A DNA stretch of 64,000 nt from Exilibacterium sp. (GTDB lineage: Bacteria > Pseudomonadota > Gammaproteobacteria > Pseudomonadales > Cellvibrionaceae), in the NCBI GenBank assembly GCA_028280195.1, contig JANQMH010000005.1, positions 1 to 64,000 on the forward strand, read 5' to 3'. A program made the position numbers and the translations under genes. Below, in pieces: positions 46,115 through 55,463 of the stretch; within the stretch, counting starts at the first letter, position 1, and each line of letters opens with the position of its first letter. The notes under the pieces are model-generated. The model worked only from the letters and a program-made list of their open reading frames with translations. It had not been told where the DNA came from and searched no databases.

Positions 46115-48739
46115 TCAAAAATCGTAGCTCAGGCCCGCATAGAAATAAGCGCCGTTGAAACCAAACGGCGCCGAGCGGCGCGAGAAGGTAAACACGCCGT
46201 TGCTGTCGACGATGATATTGCCGTCGGCGTCTTCAATCGCGCCGCTGCGCGAGTTGCCGATGGTGTTTTCGTCGGGTTCCACATCGAAGATATTGTTGCC
46301 GCCGATATTGATACTGAGACCGTTGCTGAATTCATAGGCCACGTTCAGATCGGTCAGCAACTCGGCGCCGTAAGTCTGTCTGCCACCGTCGGTAACCGTA
46401 TATTCACCGTAGCGATTCAGCGCCAGGTTGATGCTCAAATTGTCGCGCCGCCAGTTGCCGCTAAGATTGACCCGATCTTTTGGCTGCCATTCCTCGATAA
46501 TGGAAATATCCTGCTGGCTGAATACCTGGTCGGTGGACAGGGTTTCCAGGCCGCTGCCGGCGGGGGTGAACAGGTCCGTGACTTCGGTGTCGGTAACATT
46601 GGCGGCCAGCGTCAGGGTTAAAAAGCCGCCCAACAGTTCGATGTCGAAATAGCTGGCCACCAGGTCGACGCCTTCGGTTTCGGTATCGGCGCCGTTGAGG
46701 AAGAACTGTGCGGCGCCGGCATTGGCCGCCACCAGTGCCGCATCCAGTTGCGCCGACAGGCCGGTGCCGAGGCGGTTGCTGATGACGATGCGGTCCTCGA
46801 TATCGATTGCGTAGAAATCCAGGGTGACACTGAGGCGGTCGAGCGGGGTAAAGACAATACCAAAGCTGAGATTGTCGGATTTCTCTTCCTGCAGCGTCGG
46901 AATACCAATATCCCGGGCCAGAGCGCTGTCGTTGCGCGCCGTGACCACCCGCTGCACGATCTGCGGTCCGCCGGGGTCGGCCGGGTTGGTGACAAACTGG
47001 GTGCTGACATTGTTGAAAAACAACTGCTGCATGGAAGGCGCGCGAAACCCGGTGCTGGCGCCGCCGCGCAGGCGCACCGTATCGGTCAATTCGAAATTGG
47101 CGGCCAGTTTGAAGTTGAGGGTATCGCCGAAGTCGTCGTAGTCGTCGTAACGGGTGGCGGCGCTGACCAGCAGGCGGTCATTGACCAGGTATTCGCCATC
47201 CAGATAAAACGAAATCACATCGCGGGTCTCGTCCACGGCGGACTCGGGACCGATACCGGGAAAGCCCTGGATACCGCCGGCGGCATCGTCAATGCCGACG
47301 CCGCCGCTCTGACCGGGATAGACGGGTTGGCCGTCAATGGTGTCGTAGTCTCTGAAAGCATATTCCTCGCCGGCGATGATTCGATATTCATCGGTGCGAA
47401 TTTCCGCACCGGCGGCGATGGCCAGGTCGCCCACGTTCTGGGTAAAGTCCAGATTGATGGTTTCCAGGCTCAACTCCAGACTGTAAGCGTCGGCTTCGCG
47501 GGGAATGGTGCGGCGTATTTCCTCGGCGCTGAGGCCGCGGCCGTAGCGCAGCTCGTTGGCGAATGAGGCGTTGATGGAGTCGCGGGTGGTATAGTCGATG
47601 CGGTTTTCACCCTCGGTATAGGAAATATCCAGGGTGGAATCGTTGTCGAACTCCACCCGGTAGCCGATATTGTAGGAAAAGTCGTCGATGCGCGAGTCGA
47701 TTTTGGGCAGAAAGCCGGCGGGAATGGTGGCGTCGCCATCCTGCAGTGGCGTGTTGCCGCGCTGGTTGGCGTTGTGGCGGAAAAACGCCGCCGATTCGTT
47801 GTCGCGACTGGAATAGGTGATAAAGCCGTAGACTTCGCCGCGATCCATCTCGAAGGCGCCGTTGAGGGTCAGCGCCACCTGCTCGGACTCCGCATCGCCG
47901 ATGCGAAAGGTGCGGCGCGGCGCGGTGAGTTCGCGCGGGTCGCCGGCCTCCAGAATGCCGTCGCCGTCGCCGTCGGCGCAGCCGGGGAACTGGCAGGAGC
48001 CGTGCAGGCCGGCGCGGTTGGTGGGGTCGCGGTCGCGCACATTCAGCGCCGCGGTGAGAAAACCCGCGCCGCCGAGTGCAAAGCCCTTGGTGAGATCGAC
48101 ATTGGTGGTGGTACCGTCGCCCTCGCTATATTCACCGTAGCTGACGGCGACGCGACCCGCCTCGGGGTCATCTTCGAGGATGATATTGATCACACCGGCA
48201 ATGGCATCGGAACCGTACTGGGCGGCGGCGCCGTCACGCAGCACCTCGATACGCTTGATCGATGCCGCCGGGATGGCGTTCATATCCGTGCCCGCCGTAC
48301 CGCGGCCCACCGAGGTGTTGATATGGATCAGGCTGGCCTGGTGGCGGCGCTTGCCGTTGATCAGTACCAGCGTCTGGTCCGGCCCCAGGCCGCGCAGAGT
48401 GGCCGGCCGCAAGGCATCGGTGCCGTCGGAAATCGACGAGCTGGAAAAGTTGAAAGACGGCGCTGTCTGCTGCAGCATGCGGCCGACCTCAGTGTGGCCG
48501 GTGGCGCGCAGGGCCTCGGAAGTGAGGGTGTCGACGGGAACCGGCAGGTCTTCGGCACTGCGTCCCGCCAGGCGGGTGCCGGTAACCACCACCTCCTCCA
48601 GCAGGCTGGTTCCGCGCTCGCTCTGGGCGGCGCTGTGTGCCGCCGGCAGAGCGGTGGCGGCGATCACCAGCACTGATCTCAGGGTGCGGCAGCGGCGGGC
48701 CGTGGCGGTGGCATAAAGCGGTTTATTCGTCAGATTCAT
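46115..48739 (-). CDS. TonB-dependent outer-membrane receptor (third of three)
   Basis: 874 residues from the ATG chosen because GGGAGA lies seven bases before it and a signal peptide follows (about 15-40, ending AHSAAQ). TonB box LLEEVVVTGTRL, plug with DALRPATLRGLGPDQTLVLINGKRRH and IKRIEVLRDGAAAQYGSDAIAGVINI, and a barrel ending YAGLSYDF. This plug type is found in large receptors for varied organic ligands and siderophore-like molecules. It stands alone, convergent with the sigma-54 activator and divergent from prlC. Confidence 0.93.
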   Translation of the reverse strand: MNLTNKPLYATATARRCRTLRSVLVIAATALPAAHSAAQSERGTSLLEEVVVTGTRLAGRSAEDLPVPVDTLTSEALRATGHTEVGRMLQQTAPSFNFSSSSISDGTDALRPATLRGLGPDQTLVLINGKRRHQASLIHINTSVGRGTAGTDMNAIPAASIKRIEVLRDGAAAQYGSDAIAGVINIILEDDPEAGRVAVSYGEYSEGDGTTTNVDLTKGFALGGAGFLTAALNVRDRDPTNRAGLHGSCQFPGCADGDGDGILEAGDPRELTAPRRTFRIGDAESEQVALTLNGAFEMDRGEVYGFITYSSRDNESAAFFRHNANQRGNTPLQDGDATIPAGFLPKIDSRIDDFSYNIGYRVEFDNDSTLDISYTEGENRIDYTTRDSINASFANELRYGRGLSAEEIRRTIPREADAYSLELSLETINLDFTQNVGDLAIAAGAEIRTDEYRIIAGEEYAFRDYDTIDGQPVYPGQSGGVGIDDAAGGIQGFPGIGPESAVDETRDVISFYLDGEYLVNDRLLVSAATRYDDYDDFGDTLNFKLAANFELTDTVRLRGGASTGFRAPSMQQLFFNNVSTQFVTNPADPGGPQIVQRVVTARNDSALARDIGIPTLQEEKSDNLSFGIVFTPLDRLSVTLDFYAIDIEDRIVISNRLGTGLSAQLDAALVAANAGAAQFFLNGADTETEGVDLVASYFDIELLGGFLTLTLAANVTDTEVTDLFTPAGSGLETLSTDQVFSQQDISIIEEWQPKDRVNLSGNWRRDNLSINLALNRYGEYTVTDGGRQTYGAELLTDLNVAYEFSNGLSINIGGNNIFDVEPDENTIGNSRSGAIEDADGNIIVDSNGVFTFSRRSAPFGFNGAYFYAGLSYDF

Positions 48740-49077
48740 CAGTGGTTCTCCCGGGAAAATGGCCTGTTTTTTATGCCGGATGGTCGCGCCGATCAGTGAG
48801 ATCGGCCGGCCGGCGCGACGGTGTGCGACAGCGCCCGTCTCGCAGTTGGCAGCACGTTGCGTACCAGCCGCAGGCAGGGTTATAACTCTTTGTTTTAAAA
48901 GAAACTTTTCTATTGGCTGGAAGTGGATAAGCAAAAATTTGCTCGAATAGGCGGCAATGAGCAGTTTTTTTCCAACTGCCCGGCCCGCCTGTCACCGCTG
49001 TCTACCCCGGCGGCCCCAATCCGTCGTGCAGCCTGTATCATATTGGTGCCAACTCCCTGACGAGACCATCTGAGACT
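48740..49077. other. Intergenic region between divergent TonB receptor and prlC
   Basis: 338 bases. It should hold both promoters. A GG-N9-GC word near 48846 resembles a sigma-54 site but the spacing is one base short. No riboswitch or repeat is visible. Confidence 0.5.
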
Positions 49078-51120
49078 ATGACGAACCCCCTGTTGGAAAG
49101 CCACCGGCTGCCGCCGTTCAGCAGTATCACCGCGGCCGATGTGGTGCCCGCCATCGAAGCGCTGCTGGCACAGAACCGCGCCGCAGTCGACGCCCTGCTG
49201 CAAGACCTCGGTCACCAGCCCGACTGGGCCGGCCTGGTGGCGCCCCTCGAGGAGGCGGATGACCGCCTCGATCAGGCCTGGTCCCCGGTCAGTCATTTGA
49301 ATGCGGTGACCAACAGCGACGCCCTGCGCAAGGCCTACAACCACTGCACCGTGGCCATTACCGAATACGCCACCGAGATGGGCCAGCGCGGCGATCTGTT
49401 CGATGCCTACCGCCGCCTGGCCGACGGCAGTGCTTACGCCGCCCTGGACCGGGCGCAGCGCAAAACCGTCGACAATGCCCTGCGCGACTTCAGGCTGGCC
49501 GGGGTGTCGCTGCCGGCGGCTGAGAAGCGGCGTTTCAGCGATATCAAGGCGCGCCTGTCGGCCCTGTCGAGCCGGTTCGCCAACAATGTGCTCGATGCCA
49601 CCCAGGCCTGGTACAAGCCGGTGGCGGACGTGGCAGATCTGGCCGGACTGCCGCAAACGGCGCTGGCCGCCGCCGCCGGCAAAGGGCTTGGCGGCTATGT
49701 GATCACCCTCGAGGCGCCGGCCTATACTGCGGTGATGACCCACGCCGACGACCGCCGCCTGCGCCGCGAGGTCTATACGGCCTACAACACCCGCGCCTCC
49801 GAACTCGGCCGCACTGCCGGCGGCGAGGCCGCGCCGCAGTGGGACAATGCCGCGCTGATCGATGGGACGCTGGCGCTGCGCCACGAACTGGCGCAACTGC
49901 TCGGCTTTGCCAACTACGCCGAGTATTCCCTGGCCACGAAAATGGCGCAGTCCACCGCCCAGGTGATGGATTTCCTGCAGCAGCTGGCGGAAAAGTCCCG
50001 CCCCTATGCCGAGGCCGAGTACGCTGAACTGCAGGCCTTTGCCCGCCGCTGCGACGCCATCGACAGCCTCGAGGCCTGGGATATCAGCTATTACAGCGAG
50101 AAGTTGCGGCAGCAGAAGTACGCTGTCTCGCAGGAGGCGCTGCGCCCGTATTTTCCGCTGGAAAAAGTGCTCGAGGGGCTGTTTGCCATCAGCGGCCAGC
50201 TGTTTGATATCGATGTCCGGCCCGAGACCGGCGCCGATACCTGGCACCCCGATGTGCGCTTTTACCGGGTCAGTCGCGACGGTGAGCCGCTGGCTTACTG
50301 CTATATGGATCTGTTCGCGCGGGAAAACAAGCGCGGCGGCGCCTGGATGGGCGAGTGTCGCGTGCGCCGCCGCAGTGAGGCCGGTCTGCAGTTGCCGGTA
50401 GCCTACCTCACCTGCAACTTCAGCCCGCCGCTGGAGGACAAACCCTCGCTGCTGACTCACGATGAGGTTACCACGCTGTTCCACGAGTTTGGTCACGGCC
50501 TGCACCATATGCTGACACAAATCGAGTCGGCTGCGGTGAGTGGTATCAACGGTGTGGCCTGGGACGCGGTGGAGCTGCCGAGCCAGTTTCTCGAGAACTG
50601 GTGCTGGCAGAAATCCACCCTGGCGATGATATCCGCCCACTACCAGAGCGGTGAGCCACTGCCCGATGACCTGTTGCAGAGAATGCTGGCCGCCAAGCAT
50701 TTCCAGGCCGGTATGCAGATGCTGCGCCAGCTGGAGCTGGCGCTGTTTGATTTTCACCTGCACTGCGATTACCGGCCCGAGTCGCCGCAGCCCGTCCAGC
50801 AGGTTCTCGACCAGGTGCGGCAGCGGGTGGCGGTGCTGGTACCGCCGGCATTCAACCGTTTTCAGAACGGCTTCAGCCATATCTTTGCCGGTGGTTACGC
50901 CGCCGGCTACTATAGCTACAAGTGGGCGGAGGTGCTGTCCAGCGACGCTTTTGGCCTGTTTGAGGAACGCGGCGTGCTCGACGGCGCAAGCGGCCGCCGC
51001 TTTCTACACGAGATTCTTGAACAGGGTGGGGCGGAGGATGCAATGCAGTTGTTTGTCAGCTTCCGCGGGCGCCAGCCCCGGCTCGACGCGCTGCTGCGCC
51101 ACAGTGGTATGGCGCCCTAG
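49078..51120 (+). CDS. prlC: Oligopeptidase A (M3 zinc metallopeptidase)
   Basis: 680 residues, complete. Zinc motif HEFGH at 469-473 with the downstream glutamate ligand region (SQFLENW). Cytoplasmic peptidase that degrades small peptides and signal-peptide fragments. Start ATG at 49078. Followed by the YheV-like zinc ribbon gene, a classical pairing in gammaproteobacteria. Confidence 0.97.
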   Translation: MTNPLLESHRLPPFSSITAADVVPAIEALLAQNRAAVDALLQDLGHQPDWAGLVAPLEEADDRLDQAWSPVSHLNAVTNSDALRKAYNHCTVAITEYATEMGQRGDLFDAYRRLADGSAYAALDRAQRKTVDNALRDFRLAGVSLPAAEKRRFSDIKARLSALSSRFANNVLDATQAWYKPVADVADLAGLPQTALAAAAGKGLGGYVITLEAPAYTAVMTHADDRRLRREVYTAYNTRASELGRTAGGEAAPQWDNAALIDGTLALRHELAQLLGFANYAEYSLATKMAQSTAQVMDFLQQLAEKSRPYAEAEYAELQAFARRCDAIDSLEAWDISYYSEKLRQQKYAVSQEALRPYFPLEKVLEGLFAISGQLFDIDVRPETGADTWHPDVRFYRVSRDGEPLAYCYMDLFARENKRGGAWMGECRVRRRSEAGLQLPVAYLTCNFSPPLEDKPSLLTHDEVTTLFHEFGHGLHHMLTQIESAAVSGINGVAWDAVELPSQFLENWCWQKSTLAMISAHYQSGEPLPDDLLQRMLAAKHFQAGMQMLRQLELALFDFHLHCDYRPESPQPVQQVLDQVRQRVAVLVPPAFNRFQNGFSHIFAGGYAAGYYSYKWAEVLSSDAFGLFEERGVLDGASGRRFLHEILEQGGAEDAMQLFVSFRGRQPRLDALLRHSGMAP

Positions 51121-51180
51121 CGGCGCCGGGTTCGCGGCACATGGCAGTCGATCGATTGCCTGGCCTTGAGGATAAAAATT

Positions 51181-51426
51181 ATGAGTTTCAGTGAAAAACG
51201 CCGCTTCCTGGCCGGGGCTGTATGTCCCCGCTGCGCCGCGCAGGACACCGTTCAGGTCTACAGCGAAAACGGCCAGGATATGCGCGAGTGCGTCGCCTGC
51301 GGTTTCAAGGACCGCATGCACTTCACGTCGGATGCGCGCGAACTGGATACGCGGGTCAATCAGACGCAGGAGAAGGTCGAGGGCGAAACCCAGGTGCTGC
51401 AGTTTCCCCCCGCGGACAAAGACTAG
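51181..51426 (+). CDS. yheV: YheV-family zinc-ribbon protein (DUF2387)
   Basis: 81 residues from MSFSEKRRF. CPRC and CVAC pairs (about 15-18 and 37-40) form a zinc ribbon; AGGATAAAAATT precedes the ATG. Function unknown. It follows prlC by 60 bases. Its TAG stop overlaps the stop of the next gene on the other strand (CTAG), so the two genes end tail to tail. Confidence 0.85.
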   Translation: MSFSEKRRFLAGAVCPRCAAQDTVQVYSENGQDMRECVACGFKDRMHFTSDARELDTRVNQTQEKVEGETQVLQFPPADKD

Positions 51427-52094
51427 GACTCCAGCGACGGGTAGCGGCTGTTGAAGCTCAGGGTGATGTCCAGATCCTTTGCCAGGCACGGCCAGCGCGC
51501 CAGCTCCTCTGACCAGCCGCGCTCGCGGTGATCCTCGATATAGTCGAGAAAGGCCCGGTCCTGGAACACTTTTTCCCGGTTCATCAGTATCTCCACCGAA
51601 TACTGCACGACATGGTCCAGCTCGTTGGCAAAGGGCTCGCCGATCAGGTAGTGGACAATGAGATTGGAGCGGGTCATATCCATAGGCGCCAGGGGGATAC
51701 CGCAGCGGCCGATAAAGCGGTCGTTGACCTCCTCCATCAAACGGTGGGCCAGGTAGGCCTTGTCCATCATTGCGGCCAGCCCGTTGTGTTGCGCAATCAG
51801 GTCCGGCGGCTTTAGAAAGTAGTCCTCGGCAATACTCAAAAACGTTCTTGTGTAGGTGTTGATGCCGGCTTCTTCGGTCAGGGTCTCAATGGCGTTGATA
51901 AAATCGGGAACGCGCTCGATATAGCTCACCACGAACCGCAACAGCGCATTGACGGCGTCCTCTCCCGGCAGCTCGATAGCACTGTGCAGATGCGGCACGG
52001 CAGTGCGCAGCGATTTGGCCAGCTGTCCGCTGCTTCGTTCCTGCGCACTGGCCACTGCGATGGCTTCGCGAATGGTGGTGAGTTGATTGCTCAT
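51423..52094 (-). CDS. Conserved-looking helical protein, function unknown
   Basis: 223 residues from MSNQLTTIREA. No signal, membrane segment or recognised motif; mostly helical and acidic. The frame stays open for another 64 residues upstream to 52286, but those residues are an 8-residue repeat (NSLEPTGK) made by the 24-bp array, so the start at 52094 is preferred; both starts have weak ribosome-binding sites. Whether the repeat part is translated is open. Codon use of the main body is normal. Confidence 0.7.
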   Translation of the reverse strand: MSNQLTTIREAIAVASAQERSSGQLAKSLRTAVPHLHSAIELPGEDAVNALLRFVVSYIERVPDFINAIETLTEEAGINTYTRTFLSIAEDYFLKPPDLIAQHNGLAAMMDKAYLAHRLMEEVNDRFIGRCGIPLAPMDMTRSNLIVHYLIGEPFANELDHVVQYSVEILMNREKVFQDRAFLDYIEDHRERGWSEELARWPCLAKDLDITLSFNSRYPSLES

Positions 52095-52114
52095 AACTGT
52101 TCTTGATGGCTCAC

Positions 52115-52234
52115 AGCCACTATTACCTTTTGGTTCAAGGCTGTTTTTGCCCGTTGGCTCAAGGCTGTTTTTGCCCGTTGGCTCAAGGCTGTTTCTACCC
52201 TTTGGCCCAAGGCTGTTTCCACCCAGTATGCTAA
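52115..52234. repeat. 24-bp tandem repeat upstream of or within the 5' end of the 51423 gene
   Basis: Units at 52139 and 52163 are identical; 52187 and 52211 differ slightly; a degenerate one is at 52115, with fading copies on both sides. All start GGCTGTTT on the plus strand and contain CCC at base 12-14 and GCT(N)AA at the end. Spaced identically to the glyQ array at 27253 and sharing GGCT-N-TTT, CCC and GCT-N-AA. Confidence 0.95.
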
Positions 52235-52498
52235 GGTTTTTGATAGATAGCTTACGGCCGTTGGTCAGTAGCTTGTTTTCAGTCACATGATGTTGTTCGA
52301 TTAAAAGTCGGACGTTGTCAGCCTCCCTGCATGCACGACGGACAGTCTGTTGGGACTCCTCAATGATTTCCTTTTAAACACCCCTCTTTTCAAAGTAAAC
52401 CATAACCCGGAAAAAACAAAGGCAGGCGTAATAACGTCTTTTTATATTATTTCGGATATCTATAAATAGCCTGGCTTTACACGGCGTGTAAAGGCCCG

Positions 52499-53839
52499 TC
52501 AGGCGGCCCGCACGGGCTCTGACCCGAACCAGAGGCGATATCTGCTGAAGTAAAAAAACAGTCCGCCCATGGTCAGTCCGCGCGCGCCGTTGAAGCATAC
52601 GAATGCAAACCAAAGGCCGTGGTTCGACCAGTGCTGGGTCAACCACCAGACGGGTATGAAAACCGCAAAACAGGAAAACAGCATGCAGTTTTGCATGGCC
52701 GCGGTCTTGCCCGTGCCGATGAAGATACCGTCCAGCACATAACTCCAGACACTGACCAGCGGCAACAGCAGTAACCAAGTGTAGTACAGCCCCAGTGTTG
52801 TGGTAATGGTGTCGATATCGCTGAACATGCGGATGAGCGGATGTTCAAAAACGTAAAACAGCAGGGTAAAGCCCGAGGCGATAATCAGCGACCATAGAGT
52901 CGCGGATTTGCACACGCCGCTAAAGGCCGCTATGTTTTTCTCTCCCGTGGCCTTGCCGGCCAGCGCCTCAGCAGCGTGTGCGAAACCATCGAGGCCGTAT
53001 GAGGTGAGCAGCAGCAATTGCATGATGATGGCGTTGGCGGCTAAAAACTCATCGCCCAGCCGGGCTCCGCGGGCGGTAAAAAAAGCAAAGGCAAACAGCA
53101 GGCAGGCGGTGCGCACAAACAGCTGCCGATTGATGCGCAACAGTTCCCAGTAGGACGCAGGCTGCAGCAGCGCCCGCAGTGATGGTTTTGCCGGCAGCCG
53201 GCGCATATGGCGGTAAGCCAGAAAAAGAGCCAGCGCAAACCCGCAGTAATCGGCGATGGCGGTAGCCGCCGCGGCGCCGTCGCTCTGCCAGCCGAAACCC
53301 ATGATAAAAATGAAGTCCAGTACGATATTGATGACATTGGTAGTTACCATTATCAGCAGTGGTACTTTGGTATTTTGCCGGCCGATAAACCAGCCGATTA
53401 AGGCGAAATTGGCCAGTGCTGCCGGCGCCGAGAACAGGCGAATATGGCAATAGCTGCGGGCCAGCTCGGCGACTTCCGGCGTCGGCCCGATCCAGCTCAG
53501 TGCCAGTGGGATTATGGCCAGCTGTGCCGCCAGCAGCAGCACGCCCAGCAGCACTGCCATGACGATACTCAGCAGCAGCAGCTGCACGCAGGCGCGATCG
53601 TCGCCGCGGCCCAGGGCGCGGGCCACCAGACTGGTGGTGCCCATGCGCAGGAAGCCGAAACCCCACAGCAAAAAGGTCAGCACGCTCGAGCCGGCAGCCA
53701 CTGCCGCCAGGAATACGGCGCTGTCGAGATGGCCGAGAATGGCGGTATCGACGATGCCGAGCAGGGGCACGGAGATATTGCTGATGATCATCGGCCAGGC
53801 CAGGGCGAACAGAGTGCGGTGCGGGAGTGGTTTTTTCAT
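52499..53839 (-). CDS. MATE-family multidrug/Na+ antiporter (DinF-like)
   Basis: 446 residues from MKKPLPHRTLF. About twelve transmembrane helices with MATE blocks (PLLGIVDTAILGHLDS, GFGFLRMGTTSLVARALGRGD, NIVLDFIFIMGFGW). Inner-membrane exporter of drugs or organic cations driven by Na+ or H+. An upstream extension to 53878 reads into a 12-bp repeat and is not needed. Confidence 0.93.
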   Translation of the reverse strand: MKKPLPHRTLFALAWPMIISNISVPLLGIVDTAILGHLDSAVFLAAVAAGSSVLTFLLWGFGFLRMGTTSLVARALGRGDDRACVQLLLLSIVMAVLLGVLLLAAQLAIIPLALSWIGPTPEVAELARSYCHIRLFSAPAALANFALIGWFIGRQNTKVPLLIMVTTNVINIVLDFIFIMGFGWQSDGAAAATAIADYCGFALALFLAYRHMRRLPAKPSLRALLQPASYWELLRINRQLFVRTACLLFAFAFFTARGARLGDEFLAANAIIMQLLLLTSYGLDGFAHAAEALAGKATGEKNIAAFSGVCKSATLWSLIIASGFTLLFYVFEHPLIRMFSDIDTITTTLGLYYTWLLLLPLVSVWSYVLDGIFIGTGKTAAMQNCMLFSCFAVFIPVWWLTQHWSNHGLWFAFVCFNGARGLTMGGLFFYFSRYRLWFGSEPVRAA

Positions 53840-53861
53840 ACAGTCCGGTCTGGTATCGGCG

Positions 53862-53909
53862 GTCAAAGCAGTTGTCAAAGCTGTGCGTAAAACTATTCGT
53901 AAAACAAGG
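53862..53909. repeat. Degenerate 12-bp tandem repeat upstream of the MATE gene
   Basis: Four units of 12 bases: GTCAAAGCAGTT, GTCAAAGCTGTG, CGTAAAACTATT, CGTAAAACAAGG. They lie directly before the probable start of the transporter gene, in the position where several other repeats of this window lie. Confidence 0.7.
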
Positions 53910-54300
53910 GTTTAACCCTAGGGGATCGAGGTGATACTGGCAACAAATTCATTGACTTTTAAGGTGTGTTGTGGCCAGCTATGCCCCGTTGTTGTAGATG
54001 CGACGATTTGCCGCAGTTTGCTGGTTTTATCTCCTGAGCCACAACATTTTGCTGGTATCCCGCTTATTTTTTGAGCAGGTCGCACTAGCCGTATCCAGTG
54101 TGAGTGGGTTACTTGTGCTTGTGATTTGTGCGCCCGCTGTATATTAATAACGCAGTACGCGGGCCGCTAATTGCGATGTACGGCCGGCAAAGCGAGAGAT
54201 ATTGGTCATATATTCAAACCGCGGGCTCGCATTAACGGTTTCGTAATAGTATAAAAAGCCACTAGTATAAAAAACATAGTTATCACGGAGACAATGGGCG
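53910..54300. other. Intergenic region upstream of the cytochrome oxidase operon
   Basis: About 390 bases, AT-richer than its neighbours. TAGTATAAAAA is repeated at 54247-54257 and 54263-54273, 16 bases apart, just before the operon, and could contain a -10 element. I see no reliable -35 partner. Confidence 0.45.
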
Positions 54301-55452
54301 ATGTTGAAAGAAGCAAAACGGCTGTCCGCCTTACTGCTTGGCCCCGCTGTACTGATTTCCATGAGTGGTCAGTCCCTGGCAGAAGAAGTGGAGCGCTGGG
54401 GTGTGAACATGACCCAGGGCGTAACGCCGATGAGCCGCGATATTTACGATCTGCATATGCTGATCTTCTGGATTTGCGTGGTGATCGGTGTGCTGGTTTT
54501 CGGGGTGATGTTCTACTCCATGATCGTGCACCGCAAGTCCAGGGGCGCGATACCGGCCAATTTTCACGAAAGCACCAAACTGGAGATTCTCTGGACAGCC
54601 GTGCCCTTCGTGATTTTGATGGCCATGGCCTGGCCCGCCACCACCACCCTGATCGATATCTACGACACCGACGAGGCCGAAGTGGACATTCTCGTTACCG
54701 GTTATCAGTGGAAGTGGAAGTACGAATACGTCAACCAGGAGGTCAGCTTTTTCAGCAACCTCAGTACGCCCAAGGAACAGATCTACAATCAGGCGCCAAA
54801 AGGTGTCAACTACCTGCTCGAGGTCGATGAGCCGGTGGTGATCCCGGTGAAGAAAAAAGTACGTTTCCTGATCACCGCCAATGACGTGATCCACGCCTGG
54901 TGGGTGCCCGATCTGGCGGTAAAAAAAGACGCCATTCCCGGCTATGTCAACGAAACCTGGGCCTATGTCGAGGAGCCCGGCACCTACCGCGGCCAGTGCG
55001 CCGAGCTGTGCGGTAAAGACCACGCCTTCATGCCCATCGTGGTCGAGGCTTTACCCGAAGAGGAGTACCAGCAGTGGCTGGCGGGCAAGCGCGAAGAGGC
55101 CGCCATCCTGCGCGAGCTGACCAATCAGACCTTTAGTTTTGACGAACTCTACGCCCGCGGCGAGGATGTTCACAACCGCGTCTGCGCCGCCTGCCACCAG
55201 GTCAATGGCGAGGGCGTGCCGCCGACCTTCCCGGCCATCGCCGGCAGTGCCATTGCCACCGGTGCCATGAACGATCACCTGAGTATCATCATCGACGGCA
55301 GTGCCACCAATCCGGCCATGCGCGCCTTCGGCGACGAGTTGAGTGAAGTGGATATTGCCGCAGTAGTCACCTACCAGCGCAATGCGTTCAACAATAATAT
55401 GGGTGACAGTGTTCAACCCATCGACATCTTAAAGTACAAGCAAGGTCAGTAA
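54301..55452 (+). CDS. coxB: Cytochrome c oxidase subunit II with C-terminal cytochrome c domain
   Basis: 383 residues. Signal peptide about 1-27, two transmembrane helices (about 52-75 and 95-117), a cupredoxin domain with the CuA site CAELCGKDH (Cys233, Cys237), then a monohaem cytochrome c domain with CAACH (295-299). This is the caa3/aa3 form known from Pseudomonas-type oxidases. Start ATG at 54301; an ATG at 54294 is out of frame with it. Heads the cox operon. Confidence 0.96.
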   Translation: MLKEAKRLSALLLGPAVLISMSGQSLAEEVERWGVNMTQGVTPMSRDIYDLHMLIFWICVVIGVLVFGVMFYSMIVHRKSRGAIPANFHESTKLEILWTAVPFVILMAMAWPATTTLIDIYDTDEAEVDILVTGYQWKWKYEYVNQEVSFFSNLSTPKEQIYNQAPKGVNYLLEVDEPVVIPVKKKVRFLITANDVIHAWWVPDLAVKKDAIPGYVNETWAYVEEPGTYRGQCAELCGKDHAFMPIVVEALPEEEYQQWLAGKREEAAILRELTNQTFSFDELYARGEDVHNRVCAACHQVNGEGVPPTFPAIAGSAIATGAMNDHLSIIIDGSATNPAMRAFGDELSEVDIAAVVTYQRNAFNNNMGDSVQPIDILKYKQGQ

Positions 55453-55463
55453 GGAGGTAAACG

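Noticed and set aside
48842-48860. Sigma-54-like promoter in the spacer between the third TonB receptor and prlC
   Set aside because: The distance between GG and GC is nine bases where ten is required.
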